Shown piece by piece: positions 1 through 8,652 of a DNA stretch of 64,000 nucleotides. A program made the translations under genes and the position numbers. Below the pieces are notes generated by a model. That model was given only the letters and a program-made list of their open reading frames with translations, was not told the DNA's origin and searched no databases. Numbering within the stretch: the first letter of the stretch is position 1; each line of letters opens with the position of its first letter. This DNA comes from RGIG1681 sp045650505 (GTDB taxonomy: Bacteria > Bacillota > Clostridia > Christensenellales > UBA1242), in assembly GCA_045650505.1 (NCBI GenBank), contig JAZRRE010000003.1, forward strand, positions 1-64,000. Direction: 5' to 3'.

Positions 1-1015
<1,015 letters not shown>

Positions 1016-1114
1016 ACAATTATTGTGAAATAGTATGATTACTACGAAATTCATATGTGAAAGAGCTTCATAAAACTGATTCAATAATATGCAGTTGCCA
1101 GTGTGCGAAAGCTA

Positions 1115-1143
1115 TTGACAATTTAATATAAATATGTTAAAAT
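1115..1143 (+). promoter_or_regulatory. Sigma-A promoter inside the 23S-5S spacer
   Basis: TTGACA at 1115-1120, a 17-nt spacer, and TAAAAT at 1138-1143. The predicted start near 1150 lies about 45 nt before the 5S gene. A small hairpin (CACTTC/GAAGTG, about 1167-1181) sits between the two and may be a processing stem. The rest of the 23S-5S spacer shows nothing else recognisable. Confidence 0.75.
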
Positions 1144-1193
1144 AGTCATGTTAATTCAGTAATACCACTTCAAATGAAGTGTTGTTATACCAT

Positions 1194-1310
1194 TAACGGT
1201 GACCATACCGAAGAGGTCCACCTGTTCTCATACCGAACACAGAAGTTAAGCTCTTCAGGGTCGAAGATACTTGCTTGGAGACGAGCCGGAAAAATAGAAC
1301 GTTGCCGTTT
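1194..1310 (+). rRNA. rrf: 5S ribosomal RNA
   Basis: Typical bacterial 5S core: GAAGAGGTCCACC, then CATACCGAACACAGAAGTTAAG. The ends are set by the terminal helix, AACGGTGAC near 1195 pairing with GTTGCCGTT near 1301-1309. It follows the 23S gene in the usual order but has its own upstream promoter and its own downstream terminator. Ends are approximate to a few bases. Confidence 0.95.
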
Positions 1311-1318
1311 TTCAAATC

Positions 1319-1344
1319 AGAGATGCGAAAGCATCTCTTTTTTT
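1319..1344 (+). terminator. Intrinsic terminator of the rRNA operon
   Basis: AGAGATGC, GAAA loop, GCATCTCT followed by a T run. It directly follows the 5S gene. Confidence 0.93.
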
Positions 1345-1348
1345 GTGC

Positions 1349-1377
1349 TTGATTTTATATAGTTATTATGTTATAAT
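1349..1377 (+). promoter_or_regulatory. Sigma-A promoter for the 1410 gene
   Basis: TTGATT at 1349-1354, 17-nt spacer, TATAAT at 1372-1377. The ribosome binding site GAGAGGGGGAGA precedes the ATG at 1410. Confidence 0.75.
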
Positions 1378-1409
1378 TAAAATATCACAATATGTGAGAG
1401 GGGGAGAAA

Positions 1410-2465
1410 ATGGGTATTAAAGATATGTTTTCTAAAAAACAAACTAAAACTGAAAATAAAGTAAGTGAAACTGGTAATTTAATTGCTGAAGTTGTTGATT
1501 CTTATGAATATGGTGATGGTCAAGCGATAAAAATTGTTAAAGTTGGTGAGGATTTTTATATTGAAAATTATGAAGGTATGGGCATTAAAAAGGGTCCATA
1601 TGCTGAAGCTATAAAAACAGGTGATAATGGCGAAATTTTGGTTCGTGATATTGGTGCAGATTTTTATTATGTTCCAGGAATTGATGTTGAAAAGCCTTAT
1701 GGTGTTGGATTTATAAAAGAGTATCATCCTGAATATCACTTTGCTGAACCTTATGATTATGAAGATAAGGGTTTTGCTGTTGTTAAAATGGTAGATGGTA
1801 AATATAGATTAAAAAATTCAAATGGTTGGATTCAGCCAGAAAAATATAATTATTTTTACTTTGATAAAGAAAATGATTTAGGGGTATATGAAGATACCGA
1901 TGGACATTACTTTGTTTCAGCTAAAAATCAATTAGTTTTGCCACTTGAGTATGTTGTTCGTCCTGATAGTGGTGAATCTTGTTATAATGGTTCAGATGTT
2001 CCATCTTATCAATATGCTATTTTATTCTGTAAATATGTTGATGGAAAAATAACTTTAGAAGAATTGCCACATCAAGCATTTTTGAACGATGAATATATTA
2101 AAGCTGTTTTAGATAATGAGAATAGAAAAATCAAATTTAATATAGAAAAAGAAGTAAATTCTGCAAGAAGAGAAGTTGAAAAGGCTGCAAGCGAGGCTGA
2201 TTTAACAAAAATGGGCGAAGTTGATGTTGATATGAAGAGTTTGCAAGAAAGACTTGACGGAATTGCTGCAATTGTTATTGAAAAGAGAAGACTTGCCGTT
2301 CGTGAACAAGAAAAATTGGCTGAAATTGATAAAAAAGAATCTATGGCAACAAGAAAAACTGACAAGGCTTTAGATGTTGATTCTATTATTAGAAAATCAT
2401 CAGCAAAATCAACAAAGAATAAAATTGAATCAACTGAAAATGCAAGTGAAAGAGTAAGCGAATAA
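1410..2465 (+). CDS. Hypothetical cytoplasmic protein with WG-like repeats and a charged C-terminal tail
   Basis: A 351-residue protein with no signal peptide or membrane segment. The first two thirds are rich in Tyr, Asp and Gly, with recurring patterns such as YGVGFIKEYHPEYHFAEPYDYEDKG and KYRLKNSNGWIQPEKYNYFYFD pieces that recall WG/KWG beta-repeat proteins; that resemblance is weak. Residues from about 225 to the end are Lys/Glu-rich and probably helical. The ATG has a strong ribosome binding site (GAGGGGGAG). A 34-codon gene follows 13 nt downstream, before a terminator. Function unknown. Confidence 0.85.
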   Translation: MGIKDMFSKKQTKTENKVSETGNLIAEVVDSYEYGDGQAIKIVKVGEDFYIENYEGMGIKKGPYAEAIKTGDNGEILVRDIGADFYYVPGIDVEKPYGVGFIKEYHPEYHFAEPYDYEDKGFAVVKMVDGKYRLKNSNGWIQPEKYNYFYFDKENDLGVYEDTDGHYFVSAKNQLVLPLEYVVRPDSGESCYNGSDVPSYQYAILFCKYVDGKITLEELPHQAFLNDEYIKAVLDNENRKIKFNIEKEVNSARREVEKAASEADLTKMGEVDVDMKSLQERLDGIAAIVIEKRRLAVREQEKLAEIDKKESMATRKTDKALDVDSIIRKSSAKSTKNKIESTENASERVSE

Positions 2466-2478
2466 GGAGATTTAAGTT

Positions 2479-2583
2479 ATGAAAATTTCTGGTGAAAAAT
2501 TAAGCAAAATTATTGATATGTATTTTGAAGATTTAAGTGGTGAACTCATAAAAATTGTTCCAAACAACAAAAAAGACAGTTAA
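2479..2583 (+). CDS. Small 34-residue hypothetical protein
   Basis: ATG at 2479 lies 8 nt after a perfect AAGGAGA ribosome binding site (2464-2470). The reading frame encodes MKISGEKLSKIIDMYFEDL and a further 15 residues. The stop codon sits within the loop region of the terminator hairpin. Strong spacing to a good ribosome binding site and placement as the last gene of a short operon support it as real; no family is recognised. Confidence 0.6.
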   Translation: MKISGEKLSKIIDMYFEDLSGELIKIVPNNKKDS

Positions 2584-2596
2584 TCTGTCTTTTTTA
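2569..2596 (+). terminator. Intrinsic terminator
   Basis: AAAAAGACAG, 5-nt loop, CTGTCTTTTTT. It overlaps the stop of the 34-residue gene. Confidence 0.88.
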
Positions 2597-2619
2597 TTTT
2601 GTAAAAAAATGTAAATTTG

Positions 2620-2649
2620 TTGACTATTATGTTTTGTAAAGAATATAAT
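2620..2649 (+). promoter_or_regulatory. Sigma-A promoter for the 2674 gene
   Basis: TTGACT at 2620-2625, 18-nt spacer, TATAAT at 2644-2649. It is followed by an AAGGAGG ribosome binding site before ATG 2674. Confidence 0.75.
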
Positions 2650-2673
2650 TAAATCATAAAAAGGAGGAAATTT

Positions 2674-3303
2674 ATGAGAAAACTTATCAATTTTGTTAAA
2701 AAACCATTATTATATGGAGCAATTGGTTTTTTTGCAGTGTTTACTATTTTATTAGTTGTGATTTCTTCACTTAAACATGGCAAAACTTATGAGTATGAAA
2801 TGAATGTTGCTGGAATTAAAATGTCTGCAACTTATACATTTGAAGATGATGACACAATTGCTATCAAATCTACTGTATTTGGTATGTCTGAAGAAGATGA
2901 AATTGAGTATAAAATTGAAGATGGTGTTTTATATCAAAAATTCGAAACACTTGAAGAAGATGTTTTTGAATGGGAAAAAATGGGAAAAATCAATGCTTAT
3001 GAAATCATTTTAGAAACATTTGATGAAGAAACAGGTTTAGACGTTGAATTGGTTATGGAGTGTAAGGCAAATAAAGTTGTTAGAACACTTTCGATTGTTA
3101 TGATGGTTGTTTCTGGTATTGCAGTTGCTGGTGCAGTCGCTGTTATCGTTTTAGATAAAAAGGGCATTATCAAATTAAAATCAGAAGCAAAAATTGAAGA
3201 AAATGCTGATGTTCAAGCTGAAACTATAGAAAATGCTGAAACACCTGTTGCAGTTGAAGTTGTCACAGAAGAAGCTCCTGTTGAAACAGAAATAAAAGAA
3301 TAA
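2674..3303 (+). CDS. Hypothetical two-pass membrane protein (paralogue of the 3683 gene)
   Basis: 209 residues. A hydrophobic segment at about 13-31 (LLYGAIGFFAVFTILLVVI) is followed by an extracytoplasmic domain of about 100 residues, beginning KHGKTYEYEMNVAGIK and rich in acidic residues. A second membrane segment lies at about 137-160, then an acidic, Glu/Ala/Val-rich cytoplasmic tail. The layout (TM, 'GKTYxYxxE...' domain, TM, charged tail) is shared with the 192-residue product at 3683, so the two are probably diverged duplicates. It is transcribed alone between its own promoter and terminator. Function unknown. Confidence 0.85.
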   Translation: MRKLINFVKKPLLYGAIGFFAVFTILLVVISSLKHGKTYEYEMNVAGIKMSATYTFEDDDTIAIKSTVFGMSEEDEIEYKIEDGVLYQKFETLEEDVFEWEKMGKINAYEIILETFDEETGLDVELVMECKANKVVRTLSIVMMVVSGIAVAGAVAVIVLDKKGIIKLKSEAKIEENADVQAETIENAETPVAVEVVTEEAPVETEIKE

Positions 3304-3309
3304 TTTAAT

Positions 3310-3340
3310 AAAAAAGCTGTTATTTTAACAGCTTTTTTAT
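3310..3340 (+). terminator. Intrinsic terminator
   Basis: AAAAAGCTGTTA, short loop, TAACAGCTTTTTT, just after the 2674 gene. Confidence 0.9.
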
Positions 3341-3357
3341 TTTGGTTTTTGATAATC

Positions 3358-3386
3358 TTGACAATTTATTTGGGTTAATATATTAT
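3358..3386 (+). promoter_or_regulatory. Sigma-A promoter for the 3419-3683 gene pair
   Basis: TTGACA at 3358-3363, 17-nt spacer, TATTAT at 3381-3386. Confidence 0.8.
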
Positions 3387-3418
3387 TTAAGCATAAGAAA
3401 TTCGGAGGGCTTCAATTT

Positions 3419-3667
3419 ATGAGAAAAACAGGGGCTCAAATTATGATGGAAAATATAAGAAAAACTCAAAATGAGTTTTTAATTATGAATGGGGAACAAA
3501 GGCTTGCTTATTTAGATAGATATGAATTTTTACAACCTTATCAAAAAACCGCATTGCTTCAATGCAGAAAGTATATGTCGGCTGCTGAAAAAAGAAAATT
3601 TAAACAAGTAACTGAAAAGGCGGCGGGGCTAAATCAATCAAATGATTCTGAACCACAACCAAGTTAA
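3419..3667 (+). CDS. Small hypothetical protein
   Basis: 82 residues, basic and apparently helical, with no membrane segment or known motif. A GGAGGG ribosome binding site at 3403-3408 precedes the ATG. It is the first gene of a two-gene operon with the membrane protein at 3683 (16-nt gap). No family recognised. Confidence 0.7.
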   Translation: MRKTGAQIMMENIRKTQNEFLIMNGEQRLAYLDRYEFLQPYQKTALLQCRKYMSAAEKRKFKQVTEKAAGLNQSNDSEPQPS

Positions 3668-3682
3668 AAGTAGGAAATTATT

Positions 3683-4261
3683 ATGGATTTTAAGAAATTT
3701 TGTAAGAAACCTTTAATTATTATAGCACTTTCAATGATGGGTGTTTGTTTGCTTGGAATGATTATTATGATGTGCATTCCAAAAGGCAAAACTTATGTTT
3801 ATAAATATGAAATTGGCACAGTTCAATATACATATAAAATTGAACTTGGTGATAAATATGTTTTAACCCATACATTTATTGATAATAATGGCATTGAGTC
3901 AAATGTGAATAAAACAGAAAATAAAGAGTTAGATTATGAACTTTCTAATGGAAAGTTATATTTGCTTGATGGTGTAACTGATGAAAAGGTTGAAATTGGT
4001 GAAATTAATTCAAGAAAATTAAGTTTGAATTATAACATTGAAAAGAATGGTGATGATGCTGTTCTTTATTGCACTGTTAACAGAGCATTATTTATCTCAT
4101 TTGCTGTTGGAATTTACTTTGGAGTATTCCTTTTAGTTGTTGCACTTATTGTGAACTATATTCACAAAAAACAAGATTTACTCAAGGAGAAAATGGAAAA
4201 TATAGCAGAAGTTCAAAGAGAAAAAGAAGAAGCAGAAAATGCAGCAAAAAAAGAAGCGTAA
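3683..4261 (+). CDS. Hypothetical two-pass membrane protein (paralogue of the 2674 gene)
   Basis: 192 residues with a hydrophobic segment at about 10-31, an extracytoplasmic domain starting PKGKTYVYKYEIGTVQYTYK, a second membrane segment at about 137-159, and a Lys/Glu-rich tail. The organisation and the GKTY(V/E)Y motif just after the first membrane segment match the 209-residue protein encoded at 2674. The terminator hairpin begins inside the last codons. Function unknown; I infer a small lineage-specific family. Confidence 0.83.
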   Translation: MDFKKFCKKPLIIIALSMMGVCLLGMIIMMCIPKGKTYVYKYEIGTVQYTYKIELGDKYVLTHTFIDNNGIESNVNKTENKELDYELSNGKLYLLDGVTDEKVEIGEINSRKLSLNYNIEKNGDDAVLYCTVNRALFISFAVGIYFGVFLLVVALIVNYIHKKQDLLKEKMENIAEVQREKEEAENAAKKEA

Positions 4262-4273
4262 AGCTTCTTTTTT
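4244..4273 (+). terminator. Intrinsic terminator overlapping the stop codon
   Basis: AAAAAAGAAGC, GTAAA loop that includes the stop codon, GCTTCTTTTTTT. Confidence 0.88.
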
Positions 4274-4290
4274 TATTGTTTTAATATGCA

Positions 4291-4584
4291 TTATTTTGGT
4301 TGAAAACTAACACAGATTGGTGACTCTTTGCTTGAGTTTGGTTGAACGGTGATTCCGTTTGCTTGGCAAACACCTTCTTCATTAAAAAGGCATTTTGCAT
4401 TGCAGTCAACTTCAATATCTTTCCTGATTGGTGGTTGGCCAATTTTTTCTTCTTCAATTGTTGTTTTTTCGACAGGGGAATAGGTGTCACAGGTGGTGTC
4501 TTTTTTCACATTGACCACCTTTGATGTGCAGTTGCAGTTTTTGTTATATTCACAAGCCTGTCTTTTGCATTTTAAATCATACAT
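4291..4584 (-). CDS. DUF1540-like small Cys-rich protein (two repeats)
   Basis: 97 residues from the start at 4584. Two Cys-rich units are visible: CKRQACEYNKNCNC...CDTY near the N-terminus, and CNAKCLFNEEGVCQANGITV...CVSF at the C-terminus. The pattern of Cys spacing, a hydrophobic-x-V segment and a final CxxF fits DUF1540 (probably a metal-binding fold of unknown role in Clostridia). The start at 4584 is chosen because AAGGAGC lies 7 nt upstream; an in-frame ATG at 4614 lacks such a site. It is divergent from rplI. Confidence 0.82.
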   Translation of the reverse strand: MYDLKCKRQACEYNKNCNCTSKVVNVKKDTTCDTYSPVEKTTIEEEKIGQPPIRKDIEVDCNAKCLFNEEGVCQANGITVQPNSSKESPICVSFQPK

Positions 4585-4636
4585 ATATTTGCTCCTTTTT
4601 ATTATTATTTGCATATAAACTTGGAAATAATCTTAA

Positions 4637-4665
4637 TTGACAAAAAAACTATCGCATTATATAAT
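4637..4665 (+). promoter_or_regulatory. Consensus sigma-A promoter for rplI
   Basis: A perfect TTGACA (4637-4642), 17-nt spacer, TATAAT (4660-4665). Its position rules out any translational start before about 4672 and so supports ATG 4697. Confidence 0.88.
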
Positions 4666-4696
4666 GAGTATAGAGTTAATTTTTAAGGAGATTATT

Positions 4697-5140
4697 ATGA
4701 AAGTTATTTTGACAAAAGATGTTAAATCACAAGGTAAAAAGGGAGATGTTATTAATGTTAGTGATGGTTATGCAAATAACTTTTTATTCAAAAATGGTTT
4801 AGCAGTTCCAGCAAATCAAGCAAATGTTAATACAAACAATAAGCAAAAAGAAGCAGAAGCAAAGAGAATTGCTGAAGAAACTGCTGCTGCAAAAGCAGAT
4901 GCTGAAAAAATGAAAACTATGGAGCTTGTTTTCAATATTGAAGTTGGTGCAAATGGAAAGGCTTTTGGTTCAATTTCAGGAAAGGAAATTGCTGAAGAAC
5001 TTTCAAAAAAAGGTATTGTTATTGACAAAAAGCAAGTTGTTTTAAACAGTGCAATCAAGATGATTGGGGTTTATGATGTTGAAGTGAAGCTTTATAAAGG
5101 TGTTTCAGGAAAAGTTAAAGTTAATGTTCAAGCAAAATAA
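4697..5140 (+). CDS. rplI: 50S ribosomal protein L9
   Basis: 147 residues beginning MKVILTKDVKSQGKKGD, the typical L9 N-terminal domain with SDGYANNFLFKNGLAVPA, a long connecting helix rich in Ala/Lys/Glu (about 46-80), and the C-terminal domain (GKAFGSISGKEIAEEL). Length matches the family (about 148). AAGGAG at 4685-4690 sets the start. It binds 23S rRNA near the L1 stalk. It is followed after 15 nt by the adenosine-deaminase-like gene and probably co-transcribed with it, an unusual partner since L9 more often sits with dnaB or yybT. Confidence 0.96.
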   Translation: MKVILTKDVKSQGKKGDVINVSDGYANNFLFKNGLAVPANQANVNTNNKQKEAEAKRIAEETAAAKADAEKMKTMELVFNIEVGANGKAFGSISGKEIAEELSKKGIVIDKKQVVLNSAIKMIGVYDVEVKLYKGVSGKVKVNVQAK

Positions 5141-5155
5141 ATTTAAGGAAAGATT

Positions 5156-7843
5156 ATGGCATCAGTGATAAAGGGAATCTTTATTGATGTTAACAAAAGT
5201 GTGGAAATTCACATTAAAATTGAGAATAGAAAGCTTGGTTTTGAAGTGGTGTATCCTAAAGAAAAAGAACAAAATGTTGGATTTCGAAACTATGTTAACA
5301 ATATAAAGAAAATGCTTAAAGTTGAATATCATATCTCTAATGAAAACAAGGTTGTTGGAATCGATGTTTTTCTTGGAAGATTTAAGCTGGGAGAAATTGC
5401 TTCTTACCAGCTTTTTGGTATGGTTGATAATAAGTCTAAATATCACGGATTTTATTATTTAACATCAAGTGAAGAGCGAATATTGTCGCAAGGAAATATT
5501 CAAAATATTGAAGAAATGGGTGCTCCTTTTGAAAGGTTTGAGACGAAAAAACCGCTTACAGACTTACACACTCATTTGTCAGGAGCACTTACAGCTGATG
5601 ATTTGATTTCAATAGCAAAAAGATTTAATCCACACATTCCTATTGAAATAATCAAAAAAGCGGGAATTGATATTAATAAATATGAGAAGTTTATAGATAC
5701 CATTGAAGTTAAAGGAACTGATGGTAAGTCTGAAATAATGTCTAGACTTGAATTTAATAAGCTTTCAGCTGAAGATATCGAAAAATATAAGCGCAAGTTA
5801 AGCATCAATGTTAACGCTCAAGAGACTTTTGGTGCAATGGAAGAATGTTATTCTTTTAGACACCCAATTGTGAGGCTAGGGGATAAGTCTTATGATTCCA
5901 ATGTTTCAATTGAAAATTTATTTGAAGAACAACTTAAATGTCTTGCAAGACATTATCAAAAAACAGGCATTAGATATGCAGAACTTTCTATTTCTGAAAT
6001 CTGCAAAACGCCAAATGATTTTTTAATTGTTATTGATAGGGTTATGCCAAAAATTGAAAGAGAGTTTCCCGATGTAAAAATGAGATTTTTGGGAGCTATT
6101 CCAAGAACTCTTAACAGACCCGAACTTAAACTTCGAAATGAAAACTTGCTTGCAGTTGCGGGCAATCCATATATTGCAGGTCTTGATGTTATGGCTCACG
6201 AAGTTAATAAAACCAAGCACTTTGCAGAAATTATTAAAGACTGTTTAGATTATTCAAGAGAAAAGAATGACTCTAATTTTGTTATTCGTGTGCACGCAGG
6301 TGAAAGTGATATGCATTATGACAATGTTAAGCAGTTTTTAAAAATTATTGATGAATATTGTGAAGAATATAAAACAAAACCACCCGTTATTCGTATTGGA
6401 CATGGCATCAATGGTTTTGATGATGAAACATTAAGGATTGCTGTTAAATTGGGAGTTATTGTTGAAATTAATTTAAGTTCAAATCTTGCACTTAATAACG
6501 TGGATAGTGTTACACAAGTACTTTTAAAAAAATATAAAAATGCTGGACTCAAACTTGTTGTTGCGACAGATGGACACGGTATGTATTCAACTGATTCCCA
6601 TCAAGAAGTTGAACTTGCAATTGCTGCTGGATTAACACCGGACAATATTTCAGAAATGATGGAGCAAGAAAGGGAATATATTGAAAGTGCATATAGAGCA
6701 CAATATAAAAAGAAAATCAATGACAAGCAAGAAAAGTTGGATTATTTAGCTAGTTTAACTGATAATATAAAATTAAAACTTGCAAATGCTGGAATTAATT
6801 TAGATAGATTTTTGTTGCTTCCTAAAAAAGAAGCAGCAAGACAACTTTCAAATTTGATGATTACTTCAAAAGTTGGCAAAATTAATATGATTGCTGAAAG
6901 CGAGTATGAATCACTTTTAAATTCAGGATTCTTAACATTTGATTCAAATAATATTCCAAATTTAAGTGCAGAGCAAATAGATGTACTTATTGAAAATTTA
7001 CCGCGTGAATATTATTTTTATAAACATAGTATTGGAACAGAAAAATTTAAGATTTTAAATGATAATGCAGTTGCTGAAAGATTAAAGACTAATAGGTATT
7101 TAAAGAATAAAATTGCTACATTTAAAAAGTTTATGGTGGGCACAAATAATAATCGCAAGATTAAGATTTATAATCAAGAAGATTCAATTCCAACAATTCA
7201 AGGAAAGCACCCTATGTGTATTGTTGGTTATGTTGGAAATCAATGGAATGAGCTTGGTGAAGAGGGAAAGAGAGAAATTCTTTCTGAAACCATTGAGATT
7301 GTGGCTTCACTAAACCCTGAAGAAGTTATGCTTGTTGCTTCAACAACAAAGAGTGGATTTAACGAGTGCTTAATTGAAATTGTGAAAAGAGTTAACCCAA
7401 AACTTCAAATATTGGGGTTTACAAATGAAGAACAATTAAAACGTATCGGTGAAGATGATGTTAAATGGATTAGAAAAAATTTCCATATAATAAAGATAGA
7501 AGAGGGTAATCAATTTGACTATTCAACTGAACTTGCAGATTATTTGAAGAATGGTGGGGGAAGAATGGTGTCGTTTGGTGACGGCTCACATTTGAAAGAC
7601 CATATTATTAATCTTCATAACAAAAATGGAAATGTTCATTTATATAATGGAAAGTTTAGTGGTTCAAGTAAAGTTGATTTTCTTCGCGGAAATGGTTATG
7701 AATTTGCTGATTCAAAAGATTTGCTTGACCAACTTGAAATTACCCGAAGGTTAACACAAAAGCAAATAGATGAGCTTGCAGATGAACTTTATTTAAAAAT
7801 GGAAGAACCTGCAAAATATAAAGAGATTATGCGTGGAAAATAA
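5156..7843 (+). CDS. Adenosine-deaminase-superfamily protein with N- and C-terminal extra domains
   Basis: 895 residues, far longer than a housekeeping adenosine deaminase (about 340). Residues 1-130 form a beta-rich N-terminal domain of unknown family. Residues 131-510 carry the amidohydrolase metal-site motifs: HTH at 138-140, VHAGE at 379-383, RIGHG at 413-417 and TDGHG at 471-475. The canonical motif ending the site is (S/T)DDP; here the first Asp is kept (D472) but the second, which contacts the substrate base, is Gly. Residues about 680-860 look Rossmann-like (IVGYVGN, VMLVASTTKSG, RMVSFGDGS) and may be a nucleotide-sensing domain of the SLOG/LOG kind; that is inference. It follows rplI by 15 nt and ends at a terminator. 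Substrate unknown; an adenine nucleotide derivative is plausible. Confidence 0.8.
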   Translation: MASVIKGIFIDVNKSVEIHIKIENRKLGFEVVYPKEKEQNVGFRNYVNNIKKMLKVEYHISNENKVVGIDVFLGRFKLGEIASYQLFGMVDNKSKYHGFYYLTSSEERILSQGNIQNIEEMGAPFERFETKKPLTDLHTHLSGALTADDLISIAKRFNPHIPIEIIKKAGIDINKYEKFIDTIEVKGTDGKSEIMSRLEFNKLSAEDIEKYKRKLSINVNAQETFGAMEECYSFRHPIVRLGDKSYDSNVSIENLFEEQLKCLARHYQKTGIRYAELSISEICKTPNDFLIVIDRVMPKIEREFPDVKMRFLGAIPRTLNRPELKLRNENLLAVAGNPYIAGLDVMAHEVNKTKHFAEIIKDCLDYSREKNDSNFVIRVHAGESDMHYDNVKQFLKIIDEYCEEYKTKPPVIRIGHGINGFDDETLRIAVKLGVIVEINLSSNLALNNVDSVTQVLLKKYKNAGLKLVVATDGHGMYSTDSHQEVELAIAAGLTPDNISEMMEQEREYIESAYRAQYKKKINDKQEKLDYLASLTDNIKLKLANAGINLDRFLLLPKKEAARQLSNLMITSKVGKINMIAESEYESLLNSGFLTFDSNNIPNLSAEQIDVLIENLPREYYFYKHSIGTEKFKILNDNAVAERLKTNRYLKNKIATFKKFMVGTNNNRKIKIYNQEDSIPTIQGKHPMCIVGYVGNQWNELGEEGKREILSETIEIVASLNPEEVMLVASTTKSGFNECLIEIVKRVNPKLQILGFTNEEQLKRIGEDDVKWIRKNFHIIKIEEGNQFDYSTELADYLKNGGGRMVSFGDGSHLKDHIINLHNKNGNVHLYNGKFSGSSKVDFLRGNGYEFADSKDLLDQLEITRRLTQKQIDELADELYLKMEEPAKYKEIMRGK

Positions 7844-7850
7844 ATAAAAT

Positions 7851-7879
7851 AAAAACACCTGAATTTCAGGTGTTTTTTT
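7851..7879 (+). terminator. Intrinsic terminator
   Basis: AAAAACACCTGAA paired with TTCAGGTGTTTTTT. It ends the rplI-deaminase unit. Confidence 0.92.
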
Positions 7880-7994
7880 ATTTGCAATTTTTAATAATAA
7901 TATGAATTTAGTTGTATTAAAAGAGTGTGAAAATTTCAAGATTTTAGTGATATTTTAGTGTTAAAAAAATAATTAAAAAATTTTTAAAAACCCC

Positions 7995-8023
7995 TTGACA
8001 CGAAGCCGTGTGTATAGTATTAT
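7995..8023 (+). promoter_or_regulatory. S10 operon promoter
   Basis: TTGACA at 7995-8000, 17-nt spacer, TATTAT at 8018-8023. The predicted start is near 8030, giving a leader of about 290 nt before rpsJ. The stretch 7880-7994 is A/T-rich with nothing else recognisable. Confidence 0.85.
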
Positions 8024-8029
8024 ATATGA

Positions 8030-8318
8030 GGTTACGATTTATGAGTGGGTGCATTATGCCTTTTTGGAAAGTGTATCCTTCAAAATTTTTTGCAAAAAGG
8101 AAAGTGCTTTTGGTGATTACTGATTGTAACTCCTTAAAAGATTTTGGCTCATACAAAACGGGTTGATGTTGGAGGTTACTCATGATTTTAGCCGAGGAGA
8201 GATAACTTCAACGGACAATAGTCTTAACAGAGATTAAGGCGACAAGGTGACTTATCTGCCGAGCTGACGTAACACAGTGATAAGTTGTTTTGGTAAATCT
8301 ATTACTTGGAGGAAAATA
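8030..8318 (+). promoter_or_regulatory. Long structured 5' leader of the S10 operon
   Basis: No supported gene lies between 7880 and 8318. The transcribed leader contains at least two stems: CCTTTTTG (8059-8066) with CAAAAAGG (8093-8100), and ACTTATC (8250-8256) with GATAAGT (8279-8285). It ends at the rpsJ ribosome binding site GGAGGA. In other bacteria S10 leaders bind L4 or another ribosomal protein for autogenous control; whether this one does is inference. A 41-codon open frame at 8041 starts too close to the predicted transcription start to carry a ribosome binding site. Confidence 0.6.
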
Positions 8319-8627
8319 ATGGCAATTCAAAAAATGAGAATTAAGTTAAAGGCATATGACCACAATCTTGTTGACCAAAGTGCTGCAAGAATTGTTGAAA
8401 CAGTGAAGAAGTCTGGTGCTAAATATTCTGGACCAATCCCTATGCCAACAGAAAAAGAAGTTGTAACAATACTTCGTGCTGTTCACAAATATAAAGATAG
8501 TCGTGAACAATTTGAAATGAGAACATATAAAAGGTTGATTGATATCTATAATCCATCTGCTAAAGTTGTTGATTCACTTATGAAAATCGAACTTCCAGCA
8601 GGCGTTGATATCAAAATTAAATTATAA
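8319..8627 (+). CDS. rpsJ: 30S ribosomal protein S10
   Basis: 102 residues, the standard length, with MRIKLKAYDH at the N-terminus and GPIPMPTEK, the loop region and final VDIKIKL. ATG 8319 is 8 nt after TTGGAGGAA; the upstream in-frame extension has no such site. First gene of the S10 cluster and a component of the 30S head; it also acts as NusE in antitermination. The operon continues without a terminator to secY. Confidence 0.97.
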   Translation: MAIQKMRIKLKAYDHNLVDQSAARIVETVKKSGAKYSGPIPMPTEKEVVTILRAVHKYKDSREQFEMRTYKRLIDIYNPSAKVVDSLMKIELPAGVDIKIKL

Positions 8628-8652
8628 GGTCGCAGGAGGAGAGTAAGATATT

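Noticed and set aside
1174..1362. 62-codon open frame over the 5S region
   Set aside because: It covers the 5S rRNA and its terminator; composition is explained by the RNA gene.
8041..8166. 41-codon open frame in the S10 leader, a possible leader peptide
   Set aside because: The predicted transcript starts only about 10 nt upstream, leaving no ribosome binding site, and the sequence overlaps the leader stems. No regulatory codon run is seen.
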